64,000 nt of DNA from Leptasterias polaris (taxonomy: Eukaryota; Echinodermata; Asteroidea; Forcipulatida; Asteriidae), in contig JAZGTN010000168.1 of the NCBI GenBank assembly GCA_037783415.1, forward strand, positions 310,001 through 374,000, in the 5' to 3' direction. Position 1 is the first letter of the stretch. Each line of letters opens with the position of its first letter. Of this stretch, positions 21,261 to 32,065 are shown in pieces. A program made the translations under genes and the position numbers. The notes beneath the pieces are model-generated. The model did not search any database and had not been told where the DNA came from. It worked only from the letters and a program-made list of their open reading frames with translations.

Positions 21261-23926
21261 AAGTTGTTTGCAATTCTGTGTCCACACGCGCTAGATATTG
21301 TGTTTTAGCCAGAACTGAACAGCACATTCTGTGGTGGCATGTTCGTTGAATTCAGCTGTAGAATGTTTACAACCCTTTATTATGACGTACGGAGAGTCCC
21401 GAGGGTTCAGTGAAGTTTTCGTCACATGTTATTGAAGTCTGGGGTTCTTTTGGCAGACTTGACTCAGGCTCTGACTTCAATGCGGACATGACTTCCTATA
21501 AAGCCGACCCCACCTTACGTTCAGGAAACTTTGTATGATCAACTTTTTAGAGCATGAACTTGAGGTGGCACCTTCTTATAGCATGTAACTAATACACCGA
21601 ATCGCAAGGGCATGCTGGGGACACCGGCCTGCTTATCTAGTTCAATGGGTACCAGTATACTGTTTGGCTCGGGCCCGCCGGCGAACTTTCCCACCAAGTG
21701 ATTGAATCAGTTCTTGAGACTGAGTAAATGATGTGTTTGCCTTGAGTGATGGATATACAAGGTGAGAAATATTGAAGTGCATAGCAATCGCGTGTGTCTC
21801 GTGGCAATAGACCTACATAATATCATAATCTGCGAGTCAGTCGTCTTCAGGAAAAGAGCAGAGTACGTCGAGACCACACCGGTTTATTTCAGAGCCAACA
21901 CTCCTCCCAATAGAGCTTTTCACATGGTTTACCCGCAATTTTACTATTTTGTCTTATTTCCCAACCATACAAAGCTTCAAACATCACTTACCATATGGTT
22001 AGTTTGTACATTTTTGAAGGGGACAGTATGGGCAAATAGGCCTATCCACAAAATAAAAAAAGAAGGGGGCAAATTATATTTCAGCAATCGAAATGAATGT
22101 ACTATATGAACGTGCACACAGCTGGCAACATAAAAATCGTTTTTCGTTGTAGGCCTCTTCAGTAAACATTTGACCACATAACTCAATTATTTTCTCAAAG
22201 CTTGATTGTTTAGTGTTTTTATTTGAAACTGAAAGAAAAAAGAACATAATCTCGTCCAAAACCCAATGAAGTACTACCCCTTTATCATAAAATTAAAAGC
22301 AGCCAAATCAGGCCCTAGGATACAAACGGATTTGATGGATATCTTGTGATGGCAAGGTGCTCTTTGGACTTGGTTGCAAGACCTTTGCACTTTGCTTTCA
22401 ACCGAAATTGATTGTACTTCGGTTCTGTGATAGCGGTTAGTCTTGAGAAAGCGCCCTCTGTCGGCGGTAGTTTGTGTGTGACAGCGTGCTGTATTTGTTT
22501 ATACAGTTGTCTTGAATCAAGACTAAGTGTTCATTCAGGTCGTTGTGGTTCATGGTTGTTACGGCAACTGAATTGTAGGTTGCATATTTACATACATGTG
22601 AAATAATGTCCATTGCAAACGAACCATGTTGTTCAATAATATACATGTTCTGGGTTTTTTAACGATCGTGGCCAATGTTTACGTTGCTGTTCATTTTCTG
22701 CGCAAGTAAAGTCCCTATAAATGGTCCCTTTTTCGAGTGCCGGGTTGGTGGTGGTGTCGGGGGTGCTATCCGCGTTGAAACCGAGGACTTTACATATCTG
22801 GTTTGTTCTGACAGAAGACGTCCTCGCTTCGTTTTGTGTACGTCGCTATAAAAATAAAAACTCAGTCCACAAATATCATGTGTTGGGGGGGGGGGGGGTG
22901 CAACCTATACCCCCCTACATGTTTCAATCACAATTTCTAAAACTTCGTCCTCCAGAAAGCCTCTCGAGACATTGTTTTCCTCGTCTTGTTATCCTTTTTT
23001 CCTTGACTTATAGTCCTTATTGCTTTCGTACATCCTTTGGTTATTATGGCTCTATAAATCCAGTTTCTATAAATTTTGTTATTACGCATACCTATTTCGA
23101 TCTAACTAAATCGAAATAAGAACTTATAGTTTTTGATGGACGATTTTCTATCATGTTTTTGTTTCCGAGACGGTGATATTTGTTTGAAAATGTTGGTGTA
23201 CGTCCGGTACCAACATTCAATTTGTGTTCGAGTATAAGAACTTTAACCTTTATACAAAAAGTTAACCAACTCTCCATCGGAATTGTATTGTTTTCACTGT
23301 CGATGTACAAGGAACTGATGCCATAAACACCGGGGTCTTAAATCTGTAAACTATCGCGCTGCACGATTACAATAAAATCAACACCTAAGTTTGGGGGTTT
23401 CCGGGAGGTTCATTTCCTGGAGTTGTTTGCTTTTGTGACGTTTTGACTTTATTTGATAAGTGTATGAAAAGAACAATGAATTCCAGTGGGGAATATACGT
23501 GGGGATGGAAATAGCACCACTTTTCGGGAAAACATTGTTTAACCATCGTAAACAAAAAGATATTGGGTTGAGATAAATCATAAGTCTTCCTGAAACACAT
23601 TCTCAGAACATTTTGGTTGAAAAAATGTTGCCGCTTGTTAAGTATGTACAATCGTGTGCAACATTGCAATACTGATATTCAATAACAAAAAGAGGCTCAA
23701 CTGTTTTCCATCCCCCATCTAAATTTGTTTTGTTTGGGGCCAACATATTTCAAGTGAACTGTTGTATCCACTTATTTCACAAGAAACATCTATACACCAG
23801 GTGTCTGTGCTCAATTCTTCCATATCTAAACGTATAATTAAGTGTGCAAAGTGGTTGAAATTACTCAACTGATGAGTGATGAGTATAATTTCCGTTATTG
23901 TGTTATACCAATAGATAGTTCCCAGT

Positions 23927-24113
23927 AGACGCCATCTTTACGGGCAAATCGCATTTTGGCTTGCAGGCGCGTCAAGCGCTCAAATTATTAACGCAGCCGC
24001 GTCATTCACTAACCAATCATGCAATGAGTTTTGTGAAATGTGCGCGTGCTGCACGCCGTTCTCACGCATAACGCATGACTGTGTGTTCCAAATTGCCCGT
24101 AAAGATGGCAGAC
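23927..24113. mobile_element. MITE with perfect 17-bp inverted ends
   Basis: gccatctttacgggcaa (23931-23947) is the exact inverse of 24093-24109. AGAC flanks both ends (23927-23930, 24110-24113), a possible 4-bp target duplication. The interior is 145 bp and non-coding. It ends 31 bp before the P-type transposon. Confidence 0.7.
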
Positions 24114-24136
24114 TTACGTCATACTGCAACCTATCT

Positions 24137-24144
24137 ATATACAG
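24137..24144. repeat. Target-site duplication, left copy (atatacag)
   Basis: This 8-bp sequence abuts the left terminus at 24145 and is repeated exactly at 30189-30196. P elements are known to make 8-bp duplications. Confidence 0.9.
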
Positions 24145-24250
24145 CAAAGATCGTATAGCGCCGTAGGCGCAAGATAGGGAACTCACGCACAAACGCGCGC
24201 AAATGAGTGAAGTACGCACTGGAGGGGCGCGGCCGCCATTTTAGGAAGCA
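24145..24250. repeat. Left terminal inverted repeat of the P-type transposon
   Basis: The first 51 bp match the right terminus exactly in inverse. After an extra cgcgcaaatga the match resumes (gtgaagtacgcac, ggccgccatttta). It contains the self-complementary gcgccgtaggcgc. Confidence 0.92.
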
Positions 24251-24260
24251 TATCAATCAC

Positions 24261-24341
24261 GCGCCCCCAATGTTCATGCACAGAGAGTGATAATCTCTCA
24301 TACATCGAAGCAGAACAGCCGTAGCGCCCCAAATGTTCATG
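24261..24341. repeat. Subterminal direct repeat pair
   Basis: gcgcccccaatgttcatg (24261-24278) recurs as gcgccccaaatgttcatg (24324-24341), just inside the left terminus. Subterminal repeats often bind the transposase THAP domain. Confidence 0.7.
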
Positions 24342-24571
24342 ATATGCATAGAGGGTCTTGTTATTTATTTTTATTGTTTTGAAGGTGGCCGCCAAGCATA
24401 ATTCAAACTGGCCACCAATTCTTCAGTCCACACTTTATGTAGTTACACATAGTTACACCCAGAAAATTTGTCTTAAAACCAAAACAAATGTAAAAATAAA
24501 AATAATTTAAAAAAAGTTGCGGCCTCAACAAAGGATGATGAGAGAGTGGACGATCAACTGGTATTTTTTTC

Positions 24572-24592
24572 GGGGGGGGGGGGGGGGGGGGG
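24572..24592. repeat. 21-nt G homopolymer
   Basis: An uninterrupted G run inside the P-type transposon, downstream of its gene. Confidence 0.9.
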
Positions 24593-25513
24593 AGGGGCCT
24601 TAAAAGCAAATTAGCATTGCTTTAGATCTTCGAGTTGAATGCATAATAAATGACAGAGTCAACAGGACAATATTATTGCCCAAAATCGGGATTTCTGGTA
24701 TAAAATCAACAATTAAAACACTTATCTGAACAGAATTCGAACATTTGTAGTTGTTTTTGTATTATTTGTTGGGGGCCTACGGGGTGGGTGGTAAAATACT
24801 TTGTCTTACTAACCCAACAGACAATGAATACAGTGAATAGCACAGCTGTGTAATTTATTCAATTAAACTCGTGGACAGCACCATAGCACAAATTGCAGCA
24901 GGGCTAAAATGAAGTTTATACAGAAGTTTAAAAGTAAATATACATACTTACATATACATGTAAAACATGCATTGAATTTTATGCATCTCAGGGCTAAAAT
25001 GACAATACAATAATTAAAAATATCTGTAATAACCCCCCCCCCCCCCAAGAAAAAAAGGAAAAGACATTTGCCAAATTTTGTAGCCTTAAATTAATTTAAT
25101 TTTTAATTCTTGTTCCTCGTTACTGAGCCAACACAGACGGCAATTTTGAAATTAAACTTCCCGCTTTTATCAGATTCAATGATTCCAAGTCAATTTGTTC
25201 TTTAAGTCATGCAATTAAGAAAAATGATGAGCTTTTCTTTCAAGGTGTACACAAAGACTAAACATTAAAAATAAATATAACTATTCTTTTAAACGCCAAT
25301 AAAAAATTCCAATTAAAAATAAAACAGATGAAACTGCGATAACCCCCTCCCCCCACACACACAAACACCCAGACACACACCCCTCGCTATTTAGTGTTTA
25401 TACATTCATGTCGCTATGACTTAATTTGCACATAAACTACCCATCAAGTTGTACGCCACTTCAAAAATGTCATTTTGGTGACATAATTATTCAGGGCCAC
25501 TGTACTATTATTT

Positions 25514-25627
25514 TAAATCACAATTAAATGTTGTTTAATCACAATGACTGACTTAATGTACAACTTGTTTTAAATCACAATTAAATGTTGTTTAATCACA
25601 ATGACTGACTTAATGTACAACTTGTTT
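25514..25627. repeat. 57-bp tandem duplication
   Basis: The unit taaatcacaattaaatgttg...tgtacaacttgttt occurs twice back to back and ends a few bases from the transposase stop codon at 25631. The copies look identical, so the duplication is recent. Confidence 0.9.
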
Positions 25628-25630
25628 GCT

Positions 25631-26992
25631 TCATTTATGTGCAACTTTGTCAACTTTCCTACATTTCCTTTTGAGGGTGACATTATGTACTTCTCTGTTT
25701 TTAAACTTAAGTGCATAATGCATTCTGACGTTCACAAACACAGCTACAATTTTGGATTTTATTCTCTCACTGCATAACTGCATCTCCTTGTACAAAGGTA
25801 GATCACACATGGCTCGATTGAGCAGGTAGGAGATGTTGCTCCTTGTCATCTTGATGTCATCAAATTCAGTGCGAAACAACTTCTCACATTCAGTACAGAA
25901 AGCTAGGAAACGCTCTGAAGGGACCATTAACGATCCAAAGTCAGATGTGGAAGTGTCGTAGGCTTTGTGATGTGTGAAGAGTAGCGCAGGGTTGTCTAAA
26001 TCTGCATTCTCTTTCAGTAGAGCTTTTCTGCAGATCTGGCATGAAGAGAGTACTTCATGTCCAATTATTACCTTGCGACAGAGATAACCAGCGATGTATG
26101 CAAGTGTGTTCTGTTCAGGGAGGTCAATTGGGATATTATTTACTGCGATGGCTTTTCGTCGAGCATTGTTGATACTTGTGACATTCTGTGATTGTTTTGT
26201 TGTTCTTCCTGTGGGCCTACTACTTGTGAGAGACTGAAGCGTAAGGACAAACTTGTCCTCGTCTGGTGAGCAATTCGAACCAGCGACTGGTTTGATAAGC
26301 TCTGCTACCATTACCATCCTCAAGGCGCAACGAAATTCCTTAGGTGACGGATTGTCTCTGAACCCTCCTTTTCTCCGAATTGTAGAAAAAAGGTTTTCCA
26401 CAATGTCCTGATTTAGACGTGATGTTAGCAGATATCGAGTATCAGTGGTTGTCTTCAAGTGTTGCCACAGCTGTGAAACACAGGATATTGCGAGACACCA
26501 ACCCCTGATAAAGTGAACGTTCCGAGATCCAACTACCTTAAGGCTCTTGAGTACTGGCTTGCATGACTCAAAGAATGATTTGTGTTCAGAGTTTTCCGAC
26601 ATAGGCCTTCTCAATTTCTGTGGATCCTTCAAACATCTACTGTTGAATGAGTCAAACAAATCGTTGATCAGATCAACAAACTCTGCTGTGTATGCAGCTT
26701 CTGCAGGTAACTTACCAAATGCTACATATGAGTACAGACCTGCAGCCACGGAATGACTAAGCACCTGTGCTGCTTTATTCACTCTCATTTTGGAGAAGCT
26801 TGTGAGTTCAAAGTGCCCTTTTGTGAGTTTGTGTGCTTTTCTGATTGCAAATTGTGAATCAAATTCATAGAAATTACGAATATGTGTCCACCTAATGTGC
26901 TTGCAACCATCAGTTCCCTTGATCTGGAAGACATATTTCTCCAGGTTAGATCTTGTGTTCTTTAGAATTTCTTGTGTTCTTTCACTTCCACA
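25631..26992 (-). CDS. Transposase C-terminal part, frame-shifted from exon 3
   Basis: The frame is open from 26992 after an upstream TAA. Family similarity begins around KNTRSNLEKYVF (TDGCKHIRWTHIRNFYEF follows) and continues through the conserved QDIVENLFSTIRRKGGF, the CxxC-type cysteine pairs and a basic tail. The long segment with an ATG at 26788 is intact by eye. It can only be reached from the upstream exons by frameshift or an unseen splice. Confidence 0.8.
   Translation of the reverse strand, partial: CGSERTQEILKNTRSNLEKYVFQIKGTDGCKHIRWTHIRNFYEFDSQFAIRKAHKLTKGHFELTSFSKMRVNKAAQVLSHSVAAGLYSYVAFGKLPAEAAYTAEFVDLINDLFDSFNSRCLKDPQKLRRPMSENSEHKSFFESCKPVLKSLKVVGSRNVHFIRGWCLAISCVSQLWQHLKTTTDTRYLLTSRLNQDIVENLFSTIRRKGGFRDNPSPKEFRCALRMVMVAELIKPVAGSNCSPDEDKFVLTLQSLTSSRPTGRTTKQSQNVTSINNARRKAIAVNNIPIDLPEQNTLAYIAGYLCRKVIIGHEVLSSCQICRKALLKENADLDNPALLFTHHKAYDTSTSDFGSLMVPSERFLAFCTECEKLFRTEFDDIKMTRSNISYLLNRAMCDLPLYKEMQLCSERIKSKIVAVFVNVRMHYALKFKNREVHNVTLKRKCRKVDKVAHK
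26951..26982 (-). repeat. 13-bp direct repeat at transposase deletion junction
   Basis: aaagaacacaaga occurs at 26982-26970 and again at 26963-26951 with 6 bp between. The first copy lies in the frame of exon 3, the second where similarity to the later transposase segment starts. Short repeats at breakpoints are typical of P-element internal deletions after interrupted gap repair. Confidence 0.8.
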
Positions 26993-27455
26993 TTACTTAA
27001 CCATTTGCGGAGGGATGACACAGATGGAAGTGTGAAAATGCGTGAGCAGAATTGGTATGCACGAGGACTCTGATGATATAGGGAAAGTGCAATTACTTTG
27101 TCTTTATAAGTCCATCTCCTGCCTTTGGCCTTACAACGCTGTGATGAATTTCGCAATTGAGATGCAATAAACGTCAGTGCTGGCTCTTCTATATAAGTAC
27201 TTACTGCTTTGATTACATCCCTGATTGATAGTGACTTGCTAGTCACCAAATCCAATGACCTTTGCAGTTGTTGCACTCTTTTCTGAAGCCTAAATGTTCG
27301 AAGGCGTTCTTTCTTGAGCAGTTTGCCGTTCTTTCCTTCGAATATAGGACCATTGATGACATCAGATGATTCATATGTTAACATTCTCCTGGAACTATCA
27401 TTATGCTTGTTTCCGGGAACTTCACAATATGTATGGTCAGTCACACTACCAGGCA
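26962..27455 (-). CDS. Transposase exon 3: coiled coil and N-terminal transposase region
   Basis: The acceptor ctttgcag precedes 27455, and the two bases tg complete Val. The coiled coil lies around LRTFRLQKRVQQLQRSLDLV, then comes the conserved WTYKDKVIALSLYHQSPRAY and LPSVSSLRKWLSNV. It runs into TAA at 26964-26962 just past the deletion junction, so a truncated protein would end in VKEHKKF. Confidence 0.8.
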
Positions 27456-28311
27456 CTGCAAAGGCAAACAGAAAGAGAAAATGTCTCAATGTTACAAAAT
27501 ATATAAATTACAGCAGGACCCACCACGGCATGTACATATCAACTCCAACTGGACTGACCTTCATCATTAAGCTCATAGTCGCGTGGTTAAAACTTCTACT
27601 CTAAAATGCTTGTGGGATTGACTTTGCCCGCGTCACCAGAGTTTTTTGTTTTTTTACTTCGGAAAATATATGAAGCTTTTAACTTGTTCAGGGTAAAACA
27701 AACTTTGTTAAACTGTATAAGTTACTAGTCAGTGGCATACAAGACATGTTCATTGGGGGGGGGGGGGGAGGAAAGCAGGGGCAAAGTCATAATTTGGGGG
27801 AGGGCTGCCCATCAAACCATTCATTTGTTCGATCTCATTTGGGGGCCGGGGGTGCAAAGGTTCTGAGCGGGGGGTTTTAACAGAACATAGAATATACACA
27901 AAACATATGTACTTAAGTGTATAAACACATGCAGTGTTGTAGTAAAAGTTTTTTTTTTCTGAGTCTGGCATGAATATCATATATGTGGTACAGTTTGAAT
28001 CAAGTCTGATTTTCAAATAGGAACAGCCGTGAGCAATACAATTTTCAAGTGTACTGTGTTTACATATGGGCCAACAGAAATGTAGTTTTGTTTACTTAAC
28101 TTTTGTTTTGAATTTATTAGATGAATTTGCTGTAAACTTTACAGCAACTCATCTAATAATTTCCAAACACTTACACAGCTAATCCTTCTGAAAGTCAAAG
28201 GGCTCAGACCTCATAATCTTCACTACTGGATTCTAACTGCACCACTTATAGCATTTCAATATTTGTGTGGGAAAAGACTTGAGTGATGTGATGTTTGTAT
28301 ACTGTTCATAC

Positions 28312-28577
28312 CTTCTTGCTGCTGTGGAGCTTTTGGTGTTGAGACTACCTCACTATTTCTCTTAAGTAGCCTGCGAGGGGTGGACAGAGGTTTGGGAGGA
28401 TTGGGAACTTGGAAAATTGTTGGAATTGCATTCCAGTTCAGTCTATTTTTCATTCGTTTGTTTGAAAACTCCTGAATCTCGAAATGCTCCGAACACAAGC
28501 GGCAGTTTGATGATATATACAGGGAAGTTCTCTGAAGCAGATCAGAGCGACGGGTGTTTTGGACCCACTTCTGACAT
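28312..28577 (-). CDS. Transposase exon 2: second half of THAP domain and linker
   Basis: The acceptor ttctttgcag precedes 28577, and one base completes Arg from exon 1. It reads CQKWVQNTRRSDLLQRTS, then LCSEHFEIQEF and AIPTIF, followed by a Pro-rich linker and a Gln stretch. The donor is caagaag|gtatga at 28312/28311, phase 1. The CxxH pair and AVPTIF-like motif complete the zinc finger. Confidence 0.88.
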
Positions 28578-29318
28578 CTGCAAAGAACAAAATATAGGCA
28601 ATATACTGTATGTTAAAATTGAACAAATAAGGTGACATTATATGCGGAGAAGCCTCTTAAATCTACCAACAATTCAGTTTAACACAAGCTCATTTTGCTG
28701 CCAATTCCTTCCTGCTTGCTTTCGTCACATAAAGTCAGAGTCAATAAACGTAATGTTCAACGAGAGCATGCACCGCTAATTTCCAAACATCATAACCAGT
28801 CATCATGTTTAACCCAGGGTAATGATTTGGTTTTTGTCAACCTTAAGGTATCAAAATTATTAAGAAAGGTACAATACAAGTCACCTGTGAAAGTTGCAGA
28901 TGAATACAGTGTACTTGTTGAAGAAACAGCAATAAACTGGCACAGTATTTTCATCAAGACTGTTCAATCCATCCATGTTTAGTGTGTGGTTTTAATTGTA
29001 ATGCCCCCCACCCCCCAACCGCTTGGTACCAAATCGCATTCTGGCCATTATCTCAATTGGTCTAGCCAACCACCAACTTCAGCCAGTGTGCTTTCCAAAA
29101 TCAGTTCTACAACTACAAGGTGGAGAATTTCATTGCTTAAGGCAAAATTCAAATGGACACCGCCACATTTAAATGTTGCCTTTAGTTAGGTGATATGAAT
29201 GGAGTATATTTTTAAAAAATTTCTATTATTGATGCAATGATATAGGCCCTATAGTAGGCTAGTATTTTTTTTTACACATTTAATGGAAATAATTCAAACA
29301 AAAAATTGCCTAATGTAC

Positions 29319-29428
29319 CTCTCCTTGTTCTTAGGAAACTTGAAGAATGACAGATCCGGTCGCTTGCTCTGACGATTAAAGCAATTTATTGCAGAACAGT
29401 GAGCTGATGATGATGAGGTCGATGCCAT
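29319..29428 (-). CDS. Transposase exon 1: first half of THAP domain
   Basis: An ATG at 29428 is followed by a Ser-rich start, then HCSAINCFN and SFFKFPKNKE. The donor is gagag|gtacat at 29319/29318, leaving phase 2. An in-frame ATG 19 codons upstream exists, but the chosen start places the zinc finger near the N-terminus as is usual. Confidence 0.85.
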
Positions 29429-29877
29429 GTTGCCCTCCCTTTTGTTTGGTTTTTGTTGACAGATCAGGATCTTTGAACAAAACAATGAATAAATGTTCTA
29501 TAATTAAAACCACAACACTTTGACAAGATTGACAGCAATCATGGCAAATTGCTCAAAACAATCCATAGAAGCATGGAGGTAGGATAAAACAGACAGAGGA
29601 ACGTAAACGTTACAGTCGTCAACAGTAAGTAACATACTACTACATAGTACATAGATCCAGAATGATTTGGCAAGGGGAAGGCCGGAAACCCTTTTAAAAC
29701 CCTTTTTAAAGTCCTTAAATTGTTAAACGAATATCATGAATATTGTCTCAAATTTTAAAGTTGGGCAAAATGTCCGCTACCTTCCTTGTGTTCTTTGTAA
29801 AAAATGATTGATGAAACAAAAAATTGGTGTTATTACACCCCATAAAAACATCAACTTACATATGATGTATGACTCCA

Positions 29878-30009
29878 CGATCAGGCTGTCAGCAGGGGGT
29901 GTAGCGACAAACACGATCAGGCTGTCAGGGGTGGCGACAAACACGATCAGGCTGTCAGGGGGTGGCGACAAACACGATCAGGCTGTCAGGGGGGGTGTAG
30001 CGACAAACA
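29878..30009. repeat. Subterminal minisatellite, four units of 30-36 bp
   Basis: Units begin cgatcaggctgtcag and end gcgacaaaca (29878-29913, 29914-29943, 29944-29974, 29975-30009), with variable G runs between. They lie about 85 bp inside the right terminal repeat, between gene start and terminus. They could serve as transposase-binding sites or simply be a slipped array. Confidence 0.9.
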
Positions 30010-30094
30010 CGACATGCCCGAGTGTACGCTTATGGCAACTAAAAAAACTTTTTTCCCGCGCGCGGTTTTTATCACCGATGCGATCAACTCTCTC

Positions 30095-30188
30095 TGCTTA
30101 CTAAAATGGCGGCCAAACGCGCCCGGTGCGTACTTCACGTTTGTGCGTGAGTTCCCTATCTTGCGCCTACGGCGCTATACGATCTTTG
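30095..30188. repeat. Right terminal inverted repeat of the P-type transposon
   Basis: The outermost 51 bp (ending tatacgatctttg) are the exact inverse of 24145-24195. The inner part (ctaaaatggcggccaaacgc) matches the left arm less closely. Confidence 0.92.
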
Positions 30189-30196
30189 ATATACAG
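30189..30196. repeat. Target-site duplication, right copy (atatacag)
   Basis: An exact copy of 24137-24144, directly outside the right terminus. Confidence 0.9.
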
Positions 30197-30595
30197 ACAC
30201 CAACACTGGAACATAAGTTATGATAAAGCATGCAACTTAACAAAACTACGTCATGGAGGGATGCGTAAATAATTGCAAATGTCCCATTACAAAGCACATG
30301 CACTTATATTATTAAGTCAACTATTATTTACGTTGTCGTCGCGTTGAGTCACCCGGTAAAAGCTTCAATTTTTGGGGAAGTTGCCCTTTAACTTATGTCC
30401 ATGTCACCTGTACAATAGCTTAGTCACACGTGGGTTTTTCAATGGCAGTCACACGTGAGTTTTTCCATGGCCAGTAAAACAATTAAAGGTGCTGCACTGT
30501 TCGTTTATGGACGAGTTGACGGTTCATTTTGTTTTCATTTCTTAGTTTTCAGTAAAAACTGAAGATTTCAGAAAAAATATGGGTCGAACTGCCTC

Positions 30596-30760
30596 CAGCT
30601 ACCGGGCAAGCTCGGTGGTCTAATGGTAAGACATCTTGAGTGGTAAATGTCGTGGGTTCGAATCTTTCCCGACTATGACTGTGGGATTTGTTTTTCTCAC
30701 GAGCTATGGGTAAAACACAAACAAAAAGACGAAACCGTTTTAGCCGTAAAAGCAACTGAA
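30596..30760 (+). repeat. tRNA-derived SINE, diverged
   Basis: A box A-like ctcggtggtctaatggtaag and a box B gggttcgaatc with tRNA spacing. It belongs to the family better preserved at 58025-58215. The body after box B (actgtgggatttgtttttctcac) is diverged. Confidence 0.65.
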
Positions 30761-31649
30761 CACGGTTTGTTTTGTACTAGGTTGTGTCAAAGGTCAATTG
30801 ACAGCAATGTTGTGCACGTAAACAAGAATAACAACTTATTTCGATTTCAGAAAAGCAACGTTGACTTAGTCCTTTAAATGCTATTTATGACTGTTGGTAT
30901 TTTCGATGGACATATTTCTCCAGAGGAATGGTATACCGTTTTAAAGAGTGAGCCTTATTTTTGGCCGATTTGAGGTCCAAAATTTATATTTAAATTTGAA
31001 AAAGCTTGTTTAGATTAGAGAAAGTTACAAGCTTTCATCAAAGGTATTTGCATAAAAATTAGTTACATATGTATTGTAGGCCTAAAAATACTACAAATGA
31101 TCTGTCAGAATCATGACATTATAGGCCTATCTAACGTTCATCAGTCATATAAGAATTTTGCATTTTACACCTGTATTTTTTTGCAATGTCCGTGGCAAAC
31201 TGCGAAAGTTTTTGCATTGTTTATAGAAACAGCACCATCTGTCAAATTTGTTCTGTTCAGAGAAAACAATTATTAAAAAGAATATTTTAAAACAAAAACA
31301 TTGACGAAAATCAGGCCACCGTGCAACTGCAACATTAATTTGAAACGAATTTATTCTCACATACAAATCCTGCTCTTTCCTCTTGCTATATCATATAGTT
31401 TACTTATCAATAGCGCCCCTTTATGATCAGATGACGTCATTAAACTGATATTTATATATGGCAAAAACAATTCCGTTTTGCAGAATGGCAGGGTGCCATG
31501 TATATTGTGTGTGCCAAATCGGGAATGTGCAGTACAGAGTTTTCGTATAACCTTCTATTCAGTTGAAGTTCGGCCTGCAGTTTGCAATCCTCGGTCCAAG
31601 GATAAAAACATAAACCGAACACAGAACAATGTGCGGCGCAACGAACATT

Positions 31650-32065
31650 ATTACAGGCAGTGTAATAGATTCGATTTTGTCAACGTTATGCTGATTTATA
31701 GGCAAAGCTATGAAGAAAGATTCAATAATGTGAAAGTTTCAGCTGAATTACAAGATCTGCTTGCTGAGAAAAGTTACAAACTGTCACGTTATTTTAACAA
31801 GGTGACATATTAATTATTATAACCGCATCTCTTTTCCCCCCGAAACTGCACACGTTCACTTGGTATCATGGTATTGGTAGTAATAAGCATCCTGCGAAAT
31901 TATTTCGTCTGAAAAAAACTTTGATTATGAAATCAATACAAAAAGGTCTATGTCGAGAAATCTGAGTCTCAAAACAATTAGGAGATTCAAATGTCCGTGA
32001 TGGTGTCCGTTCGTGAATGCCGCGGCCAGAGATGCGGCTGGTACCCGCTGTCACATAACTAAACG
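31650..32065. repeat. Dispersed repeat, family D
   Basis: The segment ttgtcaacgttatgctgatt, with gtgaaagtttcagctgaatt, recurs near 48655-48870, 39970-40080 and (diverged) 28826-28985. The far end (gctggtacccgctgtcac) matches 48835-48860 in inverse. Open frames over it are not proteins. Confidence 0.5.

Larger units (their letters stand above)
17928..23926. other. Gene-free stretch with repeats
   Basis: No convincing exon. Content seen: a CCAAT cluster (18890-19270), C or G runs at about 18966-18980 and 22885-22898, and a short inverted-repeat element (21105-21260). Repeat-like motifs lie near 21965-22000. The first exon of TGFBR2 may be in this stretch, but I could not identify it. Confidence 0.45.
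25631..29428 (-). pseudogene. THAP-domain P-type transposase, internally deleted
   Basis: Exons 29428-29319, 28577-28312 and 27455 onward join in matching phases. The product has an N-terminal THAP zinc finger (HCSAINC, SFFKFPKNKERCQKW, LCSEHF, AIPTIF), a basic leucine-rich coiled coil, then the transposase domain ending RRWTYKDKVIALSLYHQSPRA and SLRKWLSN. THAP9/P transposases continue here with about 250-300 residues of RNase H-like catalytic fold. In this copy sequence jumps straight to the later segment (TDGCKHIRW, KMRVNKAAQVLSHSVAAGLYS, RLNQDIVENLFSTIRRKGGF) in another frame. The first frame stops at 26964-26962; the second is open from 26992 to TGA at 25631. So the catalytic centre is gone. 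A truncated THAP plus coiled-coil product remains possible. Confidence 0.88.
24145..30188 (-). mobile_element. P-element-like (THAP9-type) DNA transposon, 6044 bp
   Basis: The termini start caaagatcgtatagcgccgt. They are perfectly inverse for 51 bp and recognisably inverse for about 95-105 bp (24145-24250, 30095-30188), with an 11-bp insertion in the left arm. An exact 8-bp duplication, atatacag, flanks the element. Inside, on the minus strand, lies a split gene with THAP domain, coiled coil, helix-turn-helix-like region and P-type transposase C-terminal region. The ends, the 8-bp duplication and the protein all fit the P superfamily. The gene has lost its middle, so this copy cannot make active transposase. 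Subterminal direct repeats lie at both ends (24261/24324 and 29878-30009). Confidence 0.92.

Noticed and set aside
31478..31813. 111-residue open frame
   Set aside because: Its second half lies in a dispersed repeat also found at 48650 and 39970; no conserved protein is recognisable.
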